Shown: positions 9,110-18,081 of the stretch, in pieces | Layout of the letters: each line of letters opens with the position of its first letter | Position numbering within the stretch: position 1 is the stretch's first letter | Assembly: GCF_013347965.1 (NCBI RefSeq) | Contig: NZ_CP048810.1 | Coordinates: 3,905,501-3,969,500, forward strand | Reading direction: 5' to 3' | Length of the DNA stretch: 64,000 bases | DNA from: Pseudomonas bijieensis | GTDB lineage: Bacteria > Pseudomonadota > Gammaproteobacteria > Pseudomonadales > Pseudomonadaceae | Translations under genes and position numbers: made by a program | The notes under the pieces: generated by a model | What the model was told of the DNA's origin: nothing | The model's database searches: none | What the model saw: the letters and a program-made list of their open reading frames with translations, nothing else

Positions 9110-11206
9110 TTAAAAGCCGCTTTCCCTGACCCCCAACGCCGCCAACCGGCGCCAGGCCGCTCCCAACACCGACTCGCCCTTGCCCTGCAACACCGCCACG
9201 CCACGCAACGGTTGCACCGGAGCCAACGCGTCATCGACCGCACTCAGGCGCACGCCATATTGCGCCTGCACGGGCTCAGCCCGTTGCTGCGAATCGCGGC
9301 GTACCGCAATCGGTCCGTGATGATCGGACGTCAACGCTTGCTGTTCGACCCAGGCCACGCCGTTGGTGTCGATTTCATTCAACTGCACGGCAATCGAGGC
9401 GTGCATCGGATCGTCAGCGATGAAGCGTCCCGTGGCACCCGGTCCGACCCGCCAAAGCTCGGCTTCGGTCAGGTATCCGCGTAACCGCGAATCGGTCTGC
9501 ACCACCCGCGCCAGCACCTGCGTGGGCGACAACCAGCGCCCGACCGGGAGTTGTGGCAACAAGTCGCGCACCTGGCCGGCATGGGGCGCACGCAACAACA
9601 GGCGTTCACGCTGGGCGACCAGGCCCCGGTACTCGGCCACCGCTTCGGCCAGTTGCTGTTCGATGATGCCGGCATCGGCGGCGGTTTCGCTGCGCCCGGC
9701 CTGGCGACGCATCTGCAACTGCTGGATCTCGATTTCCCGACGCACGATGGTCAGGCGCGAGGCCATATCCGGCGATTCCAGCTCGATCAGCACATCGCCC
9801 TGGGCCACGGTCTGGCCGTCGCGCACATTCACCTGCTTGATCCGCGCCGCCACCGGCGCGTGCAAGGCACTGGCACGCCCGGCCTCGAGCATGGCCGGCA
9901 CTTCCACAGCGCTGCGCCAGGGCAGCAACAACACCAGCAGCAACGCCAGCAGTGCCAGGGCGCTCAGGAACACCCGTGCACCATGGGCCTGCTCGCGGCG
10001 ACTCCACCATTGCCGCCATTCATTCACGATGGGCATAAAAATGAACCACACCAATTCCACCATCATCAGAAAAATGCCCAGCACCTTGAAGAACAGGTGA
10101 TAGACCGCCAGGGCAATCCCGAAAAACAACAACGCCCGCCATAACCAGGAACCATAGCCCCACACCAGCAAACGGCGACGCATCTTCGGGGACCAGGGTT
10201 CCGGGGCCGCCGCGCCATAACCGAACAAGGCTTCGCGCAGGCGCCAGCGGCACAGGGCGAACGCCCTCCCCTGAAGGTTGTCCACCGCCCAGAAATCACT
10301 GAGCAGGAAATACCCGTCGAAGCGCATGAATGGGTTCAGGTTGATGATCAACGTGGTGATCCACGTGGCACTGGCCAGCATGAACGCTGCCGTGCGCGCC
10401 GGCCCGTCGGGCAACAGCGACCAGGCCAGCAACGCGACGCACGCCAGCAGCAGCTCGGCCAGGACCCCGCCGGCACCGATCAGCAGTCGCGCGCGACGAT
10501 CGTTGATTCGCCAGGCGTCGCTGACGTCGGTATAGAACATCGGCAACAGCACCATGAACGCCACACCCATGCTTTGCACACGACAACCGGCGCGCTTGGC
10601 CATGAAGGCGTGGCCGAATTCATGACACAGCTTGGCAAAGAGCAACGCCGTCCCAAAGGCCAGCGCACCGCCCAGGCTGAACAGGTGGGGAAAGGTCGCG
10701 ACGAAGCGCTGCCAATCCCGTGAAACCAGGAAAATACCCAGGCCCAGGGTCAGCGGCAGGCCATAGCGCAGGATCCCGGGGCCGAACCGCGCCAACCAGG
10801 GCCAGGCACGATTGAGAAAGGCGTCCGGGCGCCATAGCGGAATGCGAAAAAACAGGTATTGATGCAGCAGGATCTGCCACAGGGTCTGGCGCTGGGCGGC
10901 GGTCTTGAATTGATAGCTGTCGCGCTGTTGCGGGTCCATGGCACTGATCAGATCGTGACCGCGCAAGAAGCCCAGCAGTTGCTCCAGGGATTCGCCATTG
11001 AGCGGCAGGCCCGGCTCGCGGTTCGCAGCTTGCAGCACTTGCTCCGGATCACCCAGGGACCAGTGCCGCAGCATGCGCATCGCCGCTGCGCCAAGCTTGA
11101 AATAACGCCCGCGCACCGGATCGGCCAGGGTCCATTGGGGCGAACCATCCGGGTCCGGGGCTGCCGGGGACAATTGCAGGTCCGGCCGCAGGCTCGGCAG
11201 CTCCAT
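9110..11206 (-). CDS. M50 (site-2) protease fused to HlyD-like adaptor
   Basis: The protein has 698 residues. A PqqD-like N-terminal region (about 25-95) is followed by membrane segments. The zinc motif HEFGH lies at residues 195-199, and NLNPFMRFDG is the second M50 motif with the metal-binding Asp. More membrane helices run to about residue 430. A C-terminal HlyD/biotinyl-lipoyl adaptor follows (ASALHAPVAARIKQVNVRDG, then a helical hairpin and LRAPHAGQVRDL). The protease motifs are intact. It starts 1 bp after the stop of the upstream adaptor gene, so the genes form one operon. The architecture suggests an inner-membrane component that processes or hands over a substrate to a periplasmic channel. 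The giant DUF4347 protein nearby is the obvious candidate substrate. That link is inference. Confidence 0.85.
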   Translation of the reverse strand: MELPSLRPDLQLSPAAPDPDGSPQWTLADPVRGRYFKLGAAAMRMLRHWSLGDPEQVLQAANREPGLPLNGESLEQLLGFLRGHDLISAMDPQQRDSYQFKTAAQRQTLWQILLHQYLFFRIPLWRPDAFLNRAWPWLARFGPGILRYGLPLTLGLGIFLVSRDWQRFVATFPHLFSLGGALAFGTALLFAKLCHEFGHAFMAKRAGCRVQSMGVAFMVLLPMFYTDVSDAWRINDRRARLLIGAGGVLAELLLACVALLAWSLLPDGPARTAAFMLASATWITTLIINLNPFMRFDGYFLLSDFWAVDNLQGRAFALCRWRLREALFGYGAAAPEPWSPKMRRRLLVWGYGSWLWRALLFFGIALAVYHLFFKVLGIFLMMVELVWFIFMPIVNEWRQWWSRREQAHGARVFLSALALLALLLVLLLPWRSAVEVPAMLEAGRASALHAPVAARIKQVNVRDGQTVAQGDVLIELESPDMASRLTIVRREIEIQQLQMRRQAGRSETAADAGIIEQQLAEAVAEYRGLVAQRERLLLRAPHAGQVRDLLPQLPVGRWLSPTQVLARVVQTDSRLRGYLTEAELWRVGPGATGRFIADDPMHASIAVQLNEIDTNGVAWVEQQALTSDHHGPIAVRRDSQQRAEPVQAQYGVRLSAVDDALAPVQPLRGVAVLQGKGESVLGAAWRRLAALGVRESGF

Positions 11207-11207
11207 G

Positions 11208-12527
11208 CTACAGACCTACGCTCTGGCGCAGGCCGGCCAGTGGCCGACGCAACAGGTACAATGCCAGCGGCGCACGGTCGCCGAAGACCTTCGCCGTGCC
11301 CCGCAGGCCGATGCGCGGCGCGGCCGCATCGAAACGCGCATCCAACCGATACGCCAGTTGCCCGGCGGCGGTAGGCTGCGCTTCATAGGCCGAACGCTCC
11401 AGCCAGGCCAGGTGTCGCTGCAACGGATCACTGTCGAGAAACAACGCCACTTGCGCACCGGGCTCCAAGGCAATCGCGTCGCCTACCGCCAATTCAATGC
11501 GCAACTCGGCCTGGTTCGGATCGGCGATTTCCATCAATCGCTCGCCGGTCTGCACCGGTTTGCCGAGCCAGCGTTCGGCATCGGCGAACACTGCAATACC
11601 ATCGCGCTCGGCGCGGACTTCGCTGCGCTTGAGCAGTTCAAGCGCGTAGTTGCGTTCGGCGCGTTTCTGTTCGACACGGGCGGCCAGCAAATCAATCTTC
11701 GAACTCGACTCTGCGTCGGCAAACGAGCGCTGGGAATTGGCCTTGAGTTCCGCCTCGGCCACGCCCAACGCACGCTCGGCGACATCGGCCTGGGCCTTGA
11801 GGCTGGTGCTTTCGAAACGCAGCAGCAGGTCACCGTTCTTGACGGTCTGGTTAGGCTTGACCAGGAACTCGGCGATCACCCCGTCCAACGGCGCCGCCAC
11901 CACCTGCCCGCCCAACGGCACCACTTCGGCCGGGGCCAACACGGACTGGCGCACCGGAATCAACAACCCCAGCAGCAACACCGCCACCAGGGCGACCTGG
12001 CGCTTGCGTGTCCAGCGCAGGCGCCACGGCTTGCGCGGTTGCAGCGCCAGCCAGGCGTGGCTGTAGGTGTCGCCCAGTTGCGACAGCAGCACTTGCTCGG
12101 GCGGGGTCCATGGCAGGTCGCGGGCCAGCCACAAACCGCCAAACACCTGGCCCTGATGATCGATCAATGGCAGCCAGAAGACTTGGCCGGCCGACAGGCT
12201 TCGCCAGTCTGCCCGGATGGATTCGTTGACCAGATCGGCGCTAATCACCCGAGCCTGGTTCAACACTCCCTGTTTGAACAACTGCGCCACCGCCTGCTCG
12301 ACGAACGCCACAAATGGCGCGTTCGGCTCCACGGCACTGACACCGGTCACGGCCTGAACCTTGCCAGCGATCAATAACGCGGCGTGGCGAAAGCCGAACA
12401 GGGCCTGGCCGTCGTTGACCAGGCTGTAGCTCAACTGCGCCGGCGTACGCGCAGCCCGCGTCTGGCGTTCCAGGTCGAGGAAGCGGGCGAACACCTGTTC
12501 GGCGCTGCCCGTTATCGGCGCGTTCAC
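11208..12527 (-). CDS. HlyD-family adaptor with GAF-like cytoplasmic domain
   Basis: The protein has 439 residues. It starts at a GTG that overlaps the upstream stop (GTGA, 4 bp), showing translational coupling. Residues 1-170 form a cytoplasmic domain that looks GAF-like (FGFRHAALLIAG, FWLPLIDHQGQVFGGLWLA). One membrane helix follows (about 178-195), then a periplasmic HlyD part with VVAAPLDGVIAEFLVKPNQTV, a coiled-coil hairpin (AERALGVAEAELKANSQ onward) and a beta-barrel region. A sensory-type domain on an adaptor is unusual for an ordinary efflux pump and could couple a cytoplasmic signal to export. It ends 1 bp before the M50 gene. The HlyD assignment is firm; the GAF call is by pattern only. 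Confidence 0.8.
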   Translation of the reverse strand: MNAPITGSAEQVFARFLDLERQTRAARTPAQLSYSLVNDGQALFGFRHAALLIAGKVQAVTGVSAVEPNAPFVAFVEQAVAQLFKQGVLNQARVISADLVNESIRADWRSLSAGQVFWLPLIDHQGQVFGGLWLARDLPWTPPEQVLLSQLGDTYSHAWLALQPRKPWRLRWTRKRQVALVAVLLLGLLIPVRQSVLAPAEVVPLGGQVVAAPLDGVIAEFLVKPNQTVKNGDLLLRFESTSLKAQADVAERALGVAEAELKANSQRSFADAESSSKIDLLAARVEQKRAERNYALELLKRSEVRAERDGIAVFADAERWLGKPVQTGERLMEIADPNQAELRIELAVGDAIALEPGAQVALFLDSDPLQRHLAWLERSAYEAQPTAAGQLAYRLDARFDAAAPRIGLRGTAKVFGDRAPLALYLLRRPLAGLRQSVGL

Positions 12528-13300
12528 TTGGGCTCCGCGAAACGCGCGGTACCACTCATGCCGGACAGCAAGCCGCTGGCATCCGGCACGCTCGCCACCA
12601 GCAGCAAGGTTTGGCTGCCCTCATCGATGCGCGCGCCCAGGCGCTTGACCGTCGCCTGCAACGGCTTGCCGGTTTCATCGGGGACAAAGGTGAAAGGTTG
12701 ACCGGGCTTGAGCCGGTCCATCCAACGCGAAGGCACCAGCAGATGGATCTCCAGGGTGCGGTTGTCGACCACATCCAGCAACGGCGCACCGGCCGCTACG
12801 CTTTCATAACGCTGGACCTTGCGCGCCACCACTTGCCCGTCGAACGGTGCGATCACGCTGCAGCGCTTGACCTGGACCTGATACACCTGGGACTGCGCCT
12901 GAGTCTCGCTGAGCCGGGCCTCGGCCCGCGACACTTCAAACCGCCCGACTGATTTCAAGGCCGCCAACTGCCGGTTATGCGCCAGTTCTTCACCGGCACC
13001 ACGGCTGGCCGCCTGGGCCGCGTTGAGCTGGGCCTGATACGCCGAGCAGTCGAAACGCGCCAGGGTGTCGCCCTTCTTGAACGACTCGCCCTCACTGAAC
13101 GGCAACTCGACGATACGCCCGGCCAACTCGCTGGCCAGCACCGCCTGATCCCGTGCCCGAAGCACCCCTCGCGCCTCGTTGCCAGACGCACTGGCCGAGA
13201 CGTTGCTCTCAAGCAATGGATCGTCTGCTACAGGCGTTTGCGCCTGGACACCGCACGTTACAAAGGCCAATCCCACAACCCAACTACTCAAACGCCGCAT
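12524..13300 (-). CDS. Periplasmic adaptor protein (HlyD/RND type)
   Basis: The protein has 258 residues. A signal peptide (MRRLSSWVVGLAFVTCGVQAQ, cut near AQA) leads a short membrane-fusion protein: a lipoyl half-motif (RIVELPFSEGESFKKGDTLA), a helical hairpin, a second lipoyl half (CSVIAPFDGQVVARKVQRYE), then a beta-barrel. It is the first gene of a four-gene minus-strand operon running through the GTG-started adaptor, the M50-HlyD fusion and the GNAT remnant. Three HlyD-like modules in a row, with no ABC ATPase or RND pump visible, make a non-standard export set. The promoter should lie between 13301 and 13400, but I see no clear consensus. Confidence 0.85.
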   Translation of the reverse strand: MRRLSSWVVGLAFVTCGVQAQTPVADDPLLESNVSASASGNEARGVLRARDQAVLASELAGRIVELPFSEGESFKKGDTLARFDCSAYQAQLNAAQAASRGAGEELAHNRQLAALKSVGRFEVSRAEARLSETQAQSQVYQVQVKRCSVIAPFDGQVVARKVQRYESVAAGAPLLDVVDNRTLEIHLLVPSRWMDRLKPGQPFTFVPDETGKPLQATVKRLGARIDEGSQTLLLVASVPDASGLLSGMSGTARFAEPK

Positions 13301-13400
13301 GACCGTTACTCCCTGACGGATGGGCGGAGTCTACGACAGCGGTGAGAGGCGTCAAGGGAGGAGCTGTGAGAGGTGAGAAATCTGATGGTCATACACGCTC

Positions 13401-13532
13401 TGTGGCGAGGGGATTTATCCCCGCTGGGCTGCGCAGCAGACCCAAAGCAATTTATTCAATTTCCCTGGTTCAACGAGGTGTCAGGTTTCGGGACTGCTGC
13501 GCAGTCCAGCGGGAGCAAGCTCCCTCGCCACA
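13401..13532. repeat. REP pair, GTGGCGAGGG family
   Basis: The left arm starts GTGGCGAGGGGATTTATCC and the right arm ends CTCCCTCGCCAC. Inner GCTGCGCAGCA/TGCTGCGCAG palindromes flank the centre. This is a second REP family, distinct from the GTGGGAGC type. Confidence 0.85.
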
Positions 13533-13563
13533 GGTTCTGTGATCGACGATCATCGCGCAGGGC

Positions 13564-15999
13564 CTACTCCACCAACGTCAACTCACCATCGCAATACACC
13601 ACCTCACGCCCCAACCAAGCCACATCGACCTGAGGCAATACCGCCGAGGGTTTGCGCAGTTCACGCAGTAGCGTCGAGCCGTGGGACAAACGCCCACCCA
13701 TGCGTGCAATCACCGCCCGGGCGCTTTGATAGTGGGCGTGGCGGCCGGGGTCGAGGGTGTCTTCCAGCAGAATGTCCTCGCCCAAAATGCCTTGGGCTTG
13801 ACCCGGGTAGATCAGGAAGCCACTCGCCTGCTCGGTGCCTTCACGACCGTCCTGCCAGAAGCTGCCGTCGCGGCTGCGGATGTCCGGGTGCGGCGCGAAC
13901 CAATGCGCCCGATCGGCTAACGGCATGGCGTGATGCAGGCGAAAGAAGATCCGCATCAGGTTGTCGCGATACCATTCGCGTACTTGCAGGTAGTAACCGC
14001 GCAAACCCGGCAGACCAGCGCCGTGAGCCAGGCGAATCGCCAGGGGCCATTGGGGGAATACCTGCAGCGGCAGCTCGGTCGGGGTCGGGCGTGGCGTCGC
14101 CGGGTCGGTTTCCCACGGCAGTCGATGGGGGCTGTGTTCAAGGTTGTCATAGGCGGTCGGCGGTCGTCCCAGCAGATCGCCGCCGCTGCTGGCCAACGCG
14201 GTCGCGATGCATAGATTGCCCTGCACCACGAACACATAGAACCGGGTGAACCAGTCAGCCAGTTGTTGGCCGCCAGCGCTTTGGGCGGTCAGTTCATGCA
14301 GCTCTCGGTCGAAGCGTTGCAAGCCGTTTTCCAGCGTCAGCAAATGACCACGCGCAATGCGCTGCATACGCAGGAACAATGGCAGCGAACGGAGCAAGCG
14401 CAGGGGCCGCCAAGGTAAATGCGGGGTGGCGCCACCGACCTCACCGGCGTAGTTGCTGGCACTGATGCCCCAGTCGGCCAGTCGGGCGAGAAACAGGTCG
14501 TTGTTGATATAGGAAGCGCCGCCAAACACCGCCGTGAAGGGCTCGTTGTCCTGCAACACCCTTGAGTCCCAACGGGCCATGATCGCCGGGATGCTCGCCG
14601 CCGCGCGGCGCTGGGCGTACTCCACCAACACGCTGGGCTGCGGCGGCAGGATCTCGGCGATGTTGGCGGCAGTCAGATGGCGGCGCCAGCCGTAGTCGCT
14701 GATCGGCCGGTACTGCAGCAGCCAGAGTTGCGTGCCGTCCCAGGCCCATTCGACGTCGCCGGGCACGTAGTGAAAGACCCGCAATACGCCTTGGAGAAAC
14801 CGCCATAACGCTTCGGCGGTGAGGCCATGGGCTGGCTTGAATGCACCGCTGTTCCATGACTCGCCGAGACGGGAAATGATCGCCCGCTCGGGGCTCACCT
14901 GGCCATCGGCCAACGACTCCAGGTGACCTTCGACCCATTCCAACTCAACTGACAGGTGACGCACGAAGGCAATCCCGGACAGTCGCGGCGCGATGAAGCG
15001 CTGCACCACCACTTCCTCGACACCTGCCGCACTCAACTCGGCAATCCGCGCCGGTACGTTGTCCGTCGGCTCACGCAGGTACGTGGTGCTCAAGCCCGCG
15101 TTGGCCGCATCGGCTTGATCCTCCCCGTAACTGGAGGAGCGTACTGCCCAGATAGCATGCGGTTGGCTCTCCAGAAATTTTGGCAAGCGCGGATCATCGC
15201 AATCGTTGAGCGACAGCGCCGCAGGCACCGGCTGCCCAGCCAGTGCCGCCAGCCGCAAGCGACCGCCCTTGGTATGCGCGACGAAGCCACGTTCGCCCGA
15301 TTCCAGCCACGCCGCGAACTCAGCGGGTGAGTCGATCCACGGGTAGTGGCCCCAACCGGGTTTCAGGCTGATGGTCAAATCGGCACGGGCAAGAATGGCC
15401 GACCATGCCGCCGCTTGGGCGACGCCCAGTACCTTGTCCTGATCGCCCCACACCAGTTCGACCGGGTCGGTGATCCACTCCAATAACGGCAACGCGGTGT
15501 CCGCGCGCACCAGATCCCAGTGCGGCACAAAGGCTCGGCAGCGGGCGTACCCGGCGCCCATGCGTTGGTACTGCGCGGACGTCCAGGTCTGGCGGGAGAA
15601 CTTGTGGGCGAACAGCGTCGGCTTGTTCGCCAGCAGCCAGTGAATGGTCTTGCGGATTGGCAGCGGTGACATCAACGCCGGCAACCGCCGCTGCCACAAA
15701 AACGCGCCCACCGGCGCCAGCAACACACTGCGGCAAAAGTGCCCGGGCTCGCGTTGCAGCGCGTGGAGCACCAGCAAAGCGTTGACCCCGACCGCCATGA
15801 TCGCGCAGCCCTTGTCCGTTGCCGCCAGCAACGCTTGGGCGTAGGCCGTCAGGTCTTCGCAGGGAGCCTGAGGGTTGCTGCCGAAGCCGGGCAGCTCCAG
15901 CGGCACCACGTCGTAGTGTTGAAAGTGCGGCAACGCATCGTCCCACCAATCGGCGGCGCTACCGTTGCCGGCCAGCAGGTACATCCGCGGCTTGCTCAT
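13564..15999 (-). CDS. Alpha/beta-hydrolase fused to PEP-synthase-like phosphotransferase
   Basis: The protein has 811 residues in two parts. Residues 1 to about 235 are an alpha/beta-hydrolase fold (LLAGNGSAADWW, ELPGFGSNPQ, catalytic-type WGDQDK Asp and GWGHYPW His). Its nucleophile elbow reads GVNAL where GxSxG is expected, so serine is missing. Residues from about 245 to 480 are a PPDK/PEP-synthase ATP-grasp domain (AVRSSSYGEDQADAANAG, ending VEWAWDGTQLWLLQYRPI). A helical middle region of about 240 residues leads to a swivelling phosphohistidine domain, GGRLSHGSTLLRE, with His 773. No PEP/pyruvate TIM barrel follows. This order (ATP-grasp, helical, His) is that of rifampin phosphotransferase-like enzymes, so ATP-dependent phosphorylation of a small molecule is plausible. 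The gene lies 9 bp after the epimerase gene. Confidence 0.8.
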   Translation of the reverse strand: MSKPRMYLLAGNGSAADWWDDALPHFQHYDVVPLELPGFGSNPQAPCEDLTAYAQALLAATDKGCAIMAVGVNALLVLHALQREPGHFCRSVLLAPVGAFLWQRRLPALMSPLPIRKTIHWLLANKPTLFAHKFSRQTWTSAQYQRMGAGYARCRAFVPHWDLVRADTALPLLEWITDPVELVWGDQDKVLGVAQAAAWSAILARADLTISLKPGWGHYPWIDSPAEFAAWLESGERGFVAHTKGGRLRLAALAGQPVPAALSLNDCDDPRLPKFLESQPHAIWAVRSSSYGEDQADAANAGLSTTYLREPTDNVPARIAELSAAGVEEVVVQRFIAPRLSGIAFVRHLSVELEWVEGHLESLADGQVSPERAIISRLGESWNSGAFKPAHGLTAEALWRFLQGVLRVFHYVPGDVEWAWDGTQLWLLQYRPISDYGWRRHLTAANIAEILPPQPSVLVEYAQRRAAASIPAIMARWDSRVLQDNEPFTAVFGGASYINNDLFLARLADWGISASNYAGEVGGATPHLPWRPLRLLRSLPLFLRMQRIARGHLLTLENGLQRFDRELHELTAQSAGGQQLADWFTRFYVFVVQGNLCIATALASSGGDLLGRPPTAYDNLEHSPHRLPWETDPATPRPTPTELPLQVFPQWPLAIRLAHGAGLPGLRGYYLQVREWYRDNLMRIFFRLHHAMPLADRAHWFAPHPDIRSRDGSFWQDGREGTEQASGFLIYPGQAQGILGEDILLEDTLDPGRHAHYQSARAVIARMGGRLSHGSTLLRELRKPSAVLPQVDVAWLGREVVYCDGELTLVE

Positions 16000-16008
16000 G
16001 GATGCTCC

Positions 16009-17463
16009 TCAGGCCAGGTCGCGCAGGGCAGCGTCGAGCGTCGGGTAACGGAACGTATAACCCGCCTCGACGAGACGGCTCGGCAGCACACGCTGGCCGT
16101 CGAAAAACAACTGCGCCATTTCGCCGGCCAGGGCGCGCACCGGCGCGGCGGGAATGTTGAACCACACCGGGCGCTTGAGCACCTTGCCGACGCTTTCGGC
16201 GAACAGCGCCTGACTGACTGTTTCTGGTGCCACCAGGTTGTAGGTGCCGCTCAGGTTTTCGTCATCGAAGGCGCGGGCGATGACGGCAATCACGTCGTCG
16301 CGGTGCACCCAACTCATGATTTGCCGACCATCGCCCATCCGCCCGCCGAACCCCAGGCGAAACGGAATCAGCAACGGCAGCAACGCACCGCCCGGACCGA
16401 ACACCACGCCCAGGCGCATCACCACCTGGCGCACGCCCAGCTCGGTGGCGGGCAACGCCGAGGCTTCCCAGCGCGCACAGAGTTCGGCCATGAAACCATC
16501 GCCCCGGGCAGCGCTTTCATCGAGGCTCTCACTGGCATCACGCACGCCGTAGAAGCCGATGGCAGAAGCTTGAATCCACAGCGCGGGCTTGTGCCGGGCG
16601 TTGTTCAGCCAAGCCATCAATGCCTCGGTGGTATTGACCCGGCTGGCGATGAGTTGCGCCTGACGCTTGGGGCTCCAGCGTGGGCCGGCAACCGGTGCGC
16701 CCGCCAGGTTGATCACCACATCGAAGGTTTCGTCATGGCCCAGCTTGCCCAGCGAACGCAGGCAACGGGCGCGGCCATCGAACAGGTAGGCCGCCTTCAA
16801 TGGATCGCGAGCCAATACGCTGACCGTGTGCCCGGCGTCGAGCAGTTGGTTGACCAGGGTTTCGCCGATAAACCCGGTGCCACCGGTGACCAACACGCGC
16901 TTGTAGCCGCCACCGGCAAACGGGTTGGCGGGCTTGCCCGCGCGTTGCATGCGCAAGGCCGCCAAGCCGTCGCGAATCCCCGAGGCCGTGACGCCGATGG
17001 CGAACAAGGTCAGCAACCAACCGCGCCAGCCCAGGTCGATCCCGCTCAGGCCGGTGGGCAAACTCGCCCACTGCGCCAGTTGCACACCGTACAACGCGAA
17101 GAAGGCACCGCCGTTGACCGCCAGCACCGTGTGCATGATGCGTTCGATGGGCGGCAGCTTGCGGCTCCGGTCTTCGACCACGAAGTCCCAGAGCGTCAGG
17201 CCGATCTCCAAGGCGAACAGCAAGGCGATGACAATCGCCCACGTGCCTTCGAAGGCCAAATGCGCAATGCCCAGGAACAGGATCCCGTAGAAGCACGAAC
17301 GCAAGGCATGGATGGACAATTCCAACCGGGCACTGTGGCGATAGGGCAAGGCGACGGTAAGTTCGTGGTGATACAGGGTGTCCAGCGCACCGAGGACAGC
17401 CTGGGCAATCAACAGCGTGATAGCCCAGTCCAGCAGTGAAAAGTCAGGCATGGTTTGAATCAC
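16009..17463 (-). CDS. TIGR01777 NAD-dependent epimerase with membrane N-terminus
   Basis: The protein has 484 residues. Residues 1 to about 165 hold four or five membrane helices (LDWAITLLIAQAVLG, CFYGILFLGIAHLAF). After a short linker comes an extended SDR domain: VLVTGGTGFIGETLV (nucleotide-binding GxxGxxG), then ASAIGFYGVRD, the Tyr region of the TIGR01777 family, and VVFGPGGALLPLLIPF. The gene overlaps the small membrane-protein gene by 20 bp and precedes the hydrolase-phosphotransferase fusion by 9 bp, so the three are one operon. The family is often named a 'cell division inhibitor' (YfcH), but its true substrate is not known. A membrane-tethered reductase acting on a lipid or polyketide-like molecule is a reasonable guess only. 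Confidence 0.8.
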   Translation of the reverse strand: MIQTMPDFSLLDWAITLLIAQAVLGALDTLYHHELTVALPYRHSARLELSIHALRSCFYGILFLGIAHLAFEGTWAIVIALLFALEIGLTLWDFVVEDRSRKLPPIERIMHTVLAVNGGAFFALYGVQLAQWASLPTGLSGIDLGWRGWLLTLFAIGVTASGIRDGLAALRMQRAGKPANPFAGGGYKRVLVTGGTGFIGETLVNQLLDAGHTVSVLARDPLKAAYLFDGRARCLRSLGKLGHDETFDVVINLAGAPVAGPRWSPKRQAQLIASRVNTTEALMAWLNNARHKPALWIQASAIGFYGVRDASESLDESAARGDGFMAELCARWEASALPATELGVRQVVMRLGVVFGPGGALLPLLIPFRLGFGGRMGDGRQIMSWVHRDDVIAVIARAFDDENLSGTYNLVAPETVSQALFAESVGKVLKRPVWFNIPAAPVRALAGEMAQLFFDGQRVLPSRLVEAGYTFRYPTLDAALRDLA

Positions 17464-17941
17464 TCGACGCGTTGTCAGTCAGGGATGTGCGGCGGTCGTG
17501 GCGATAGAGCCAGAACAGCGGCGGCAGTAATACGAGCAGTGCGAAGCCGTCGAACCACAGGTGCGACCAGACCCGGGCCTGGGCAGAGATCAACATGTCC
17601 TGGGGCGCCCAGAGCACGATGCCAGCGATCAACCAGCCCCAAGGCATGGCGCACTTCAGACGACTGCCTATGTGCACGAGGGCAAGCATGTACAGCCCAT
17701 AGCTTTGCAACGTGGCGCCGAACAAGGCCAGCCACCAGACTTGCTGCGTGCGGGCCGTCGCGGGCACCACCGCGTCCGCGCCCCAGAAAGCCTGCTCGAT
17801 GTTCTGCAGATAATCGTCGAGCAAACCCGAATGACCGGCCCAGGTCAGCGTAACGCCGGCGAGCAGATGCATCAGGGCGGCGGCATATAACCAAACGACC
17901 AGGGCTTTGCGAAGGGTGCTGGGAGGGGGTTGGCATTCCAT
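17444..17941 (-). CDS. Small four-helix membrane protein
   Basis: The protein has 165 residues and four predicted membrane helices (ALVVWLYAAALMHLLAGV, LALFGATLQSYGLYMLAL, GWLIAGIVLWAPQDML, FALLVLLPPLFWLY). Its C-terminal tail is hydrophilic. It is the first gene of the three-gene unit and overlaps the epimerase gene by 20 bp, which argues for coupled translation. I do not recognise the family with certainty. It may form a complex with the membrane part of the epimerase. Confidence 0.65.
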   Translation of the reverse strand: MECQPPPSTLRKALVVWLYAAALMHLLAGVTLTWAGHSGLLDDYLQNIEQAFWGADAVVPATARTQQVWWLALFGATLQSYGLYMLALVHIGSRLKCAMPWGWLIAGIVLWAPQDMLISAQARVWSHLWFDGFALLVLLPPLFWLYRHDRRTSLTDNASSDSNHA

Positions 17942-18081
17942 GTCCTGAAGGCTTGCTTGAGGGCCGCCAGTCTAAAGGAAATGGACGGGGCTTTACTTGG
18001 CTAATGGGCTGGGCAGCGATAAATAAAATCCGCCGCCTGGAGCGCTTGAAACCTGCGCCCCGCACCCAAGCCGAACACAGT

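Noticed and set aside
11205-12377. 390-codon plus-strand frame opposite the GAF-HlyD gene
   Set aside because: It is the shadow of a well-supported adaptor gene; Gln/Arg/Leu-rich with no domain.
15739-17439. 566-codon plus-strand frame opposite the epimerase
   Set aside because: The minus strand carries the clear SDR motifs. The plus frame is compositional noise.
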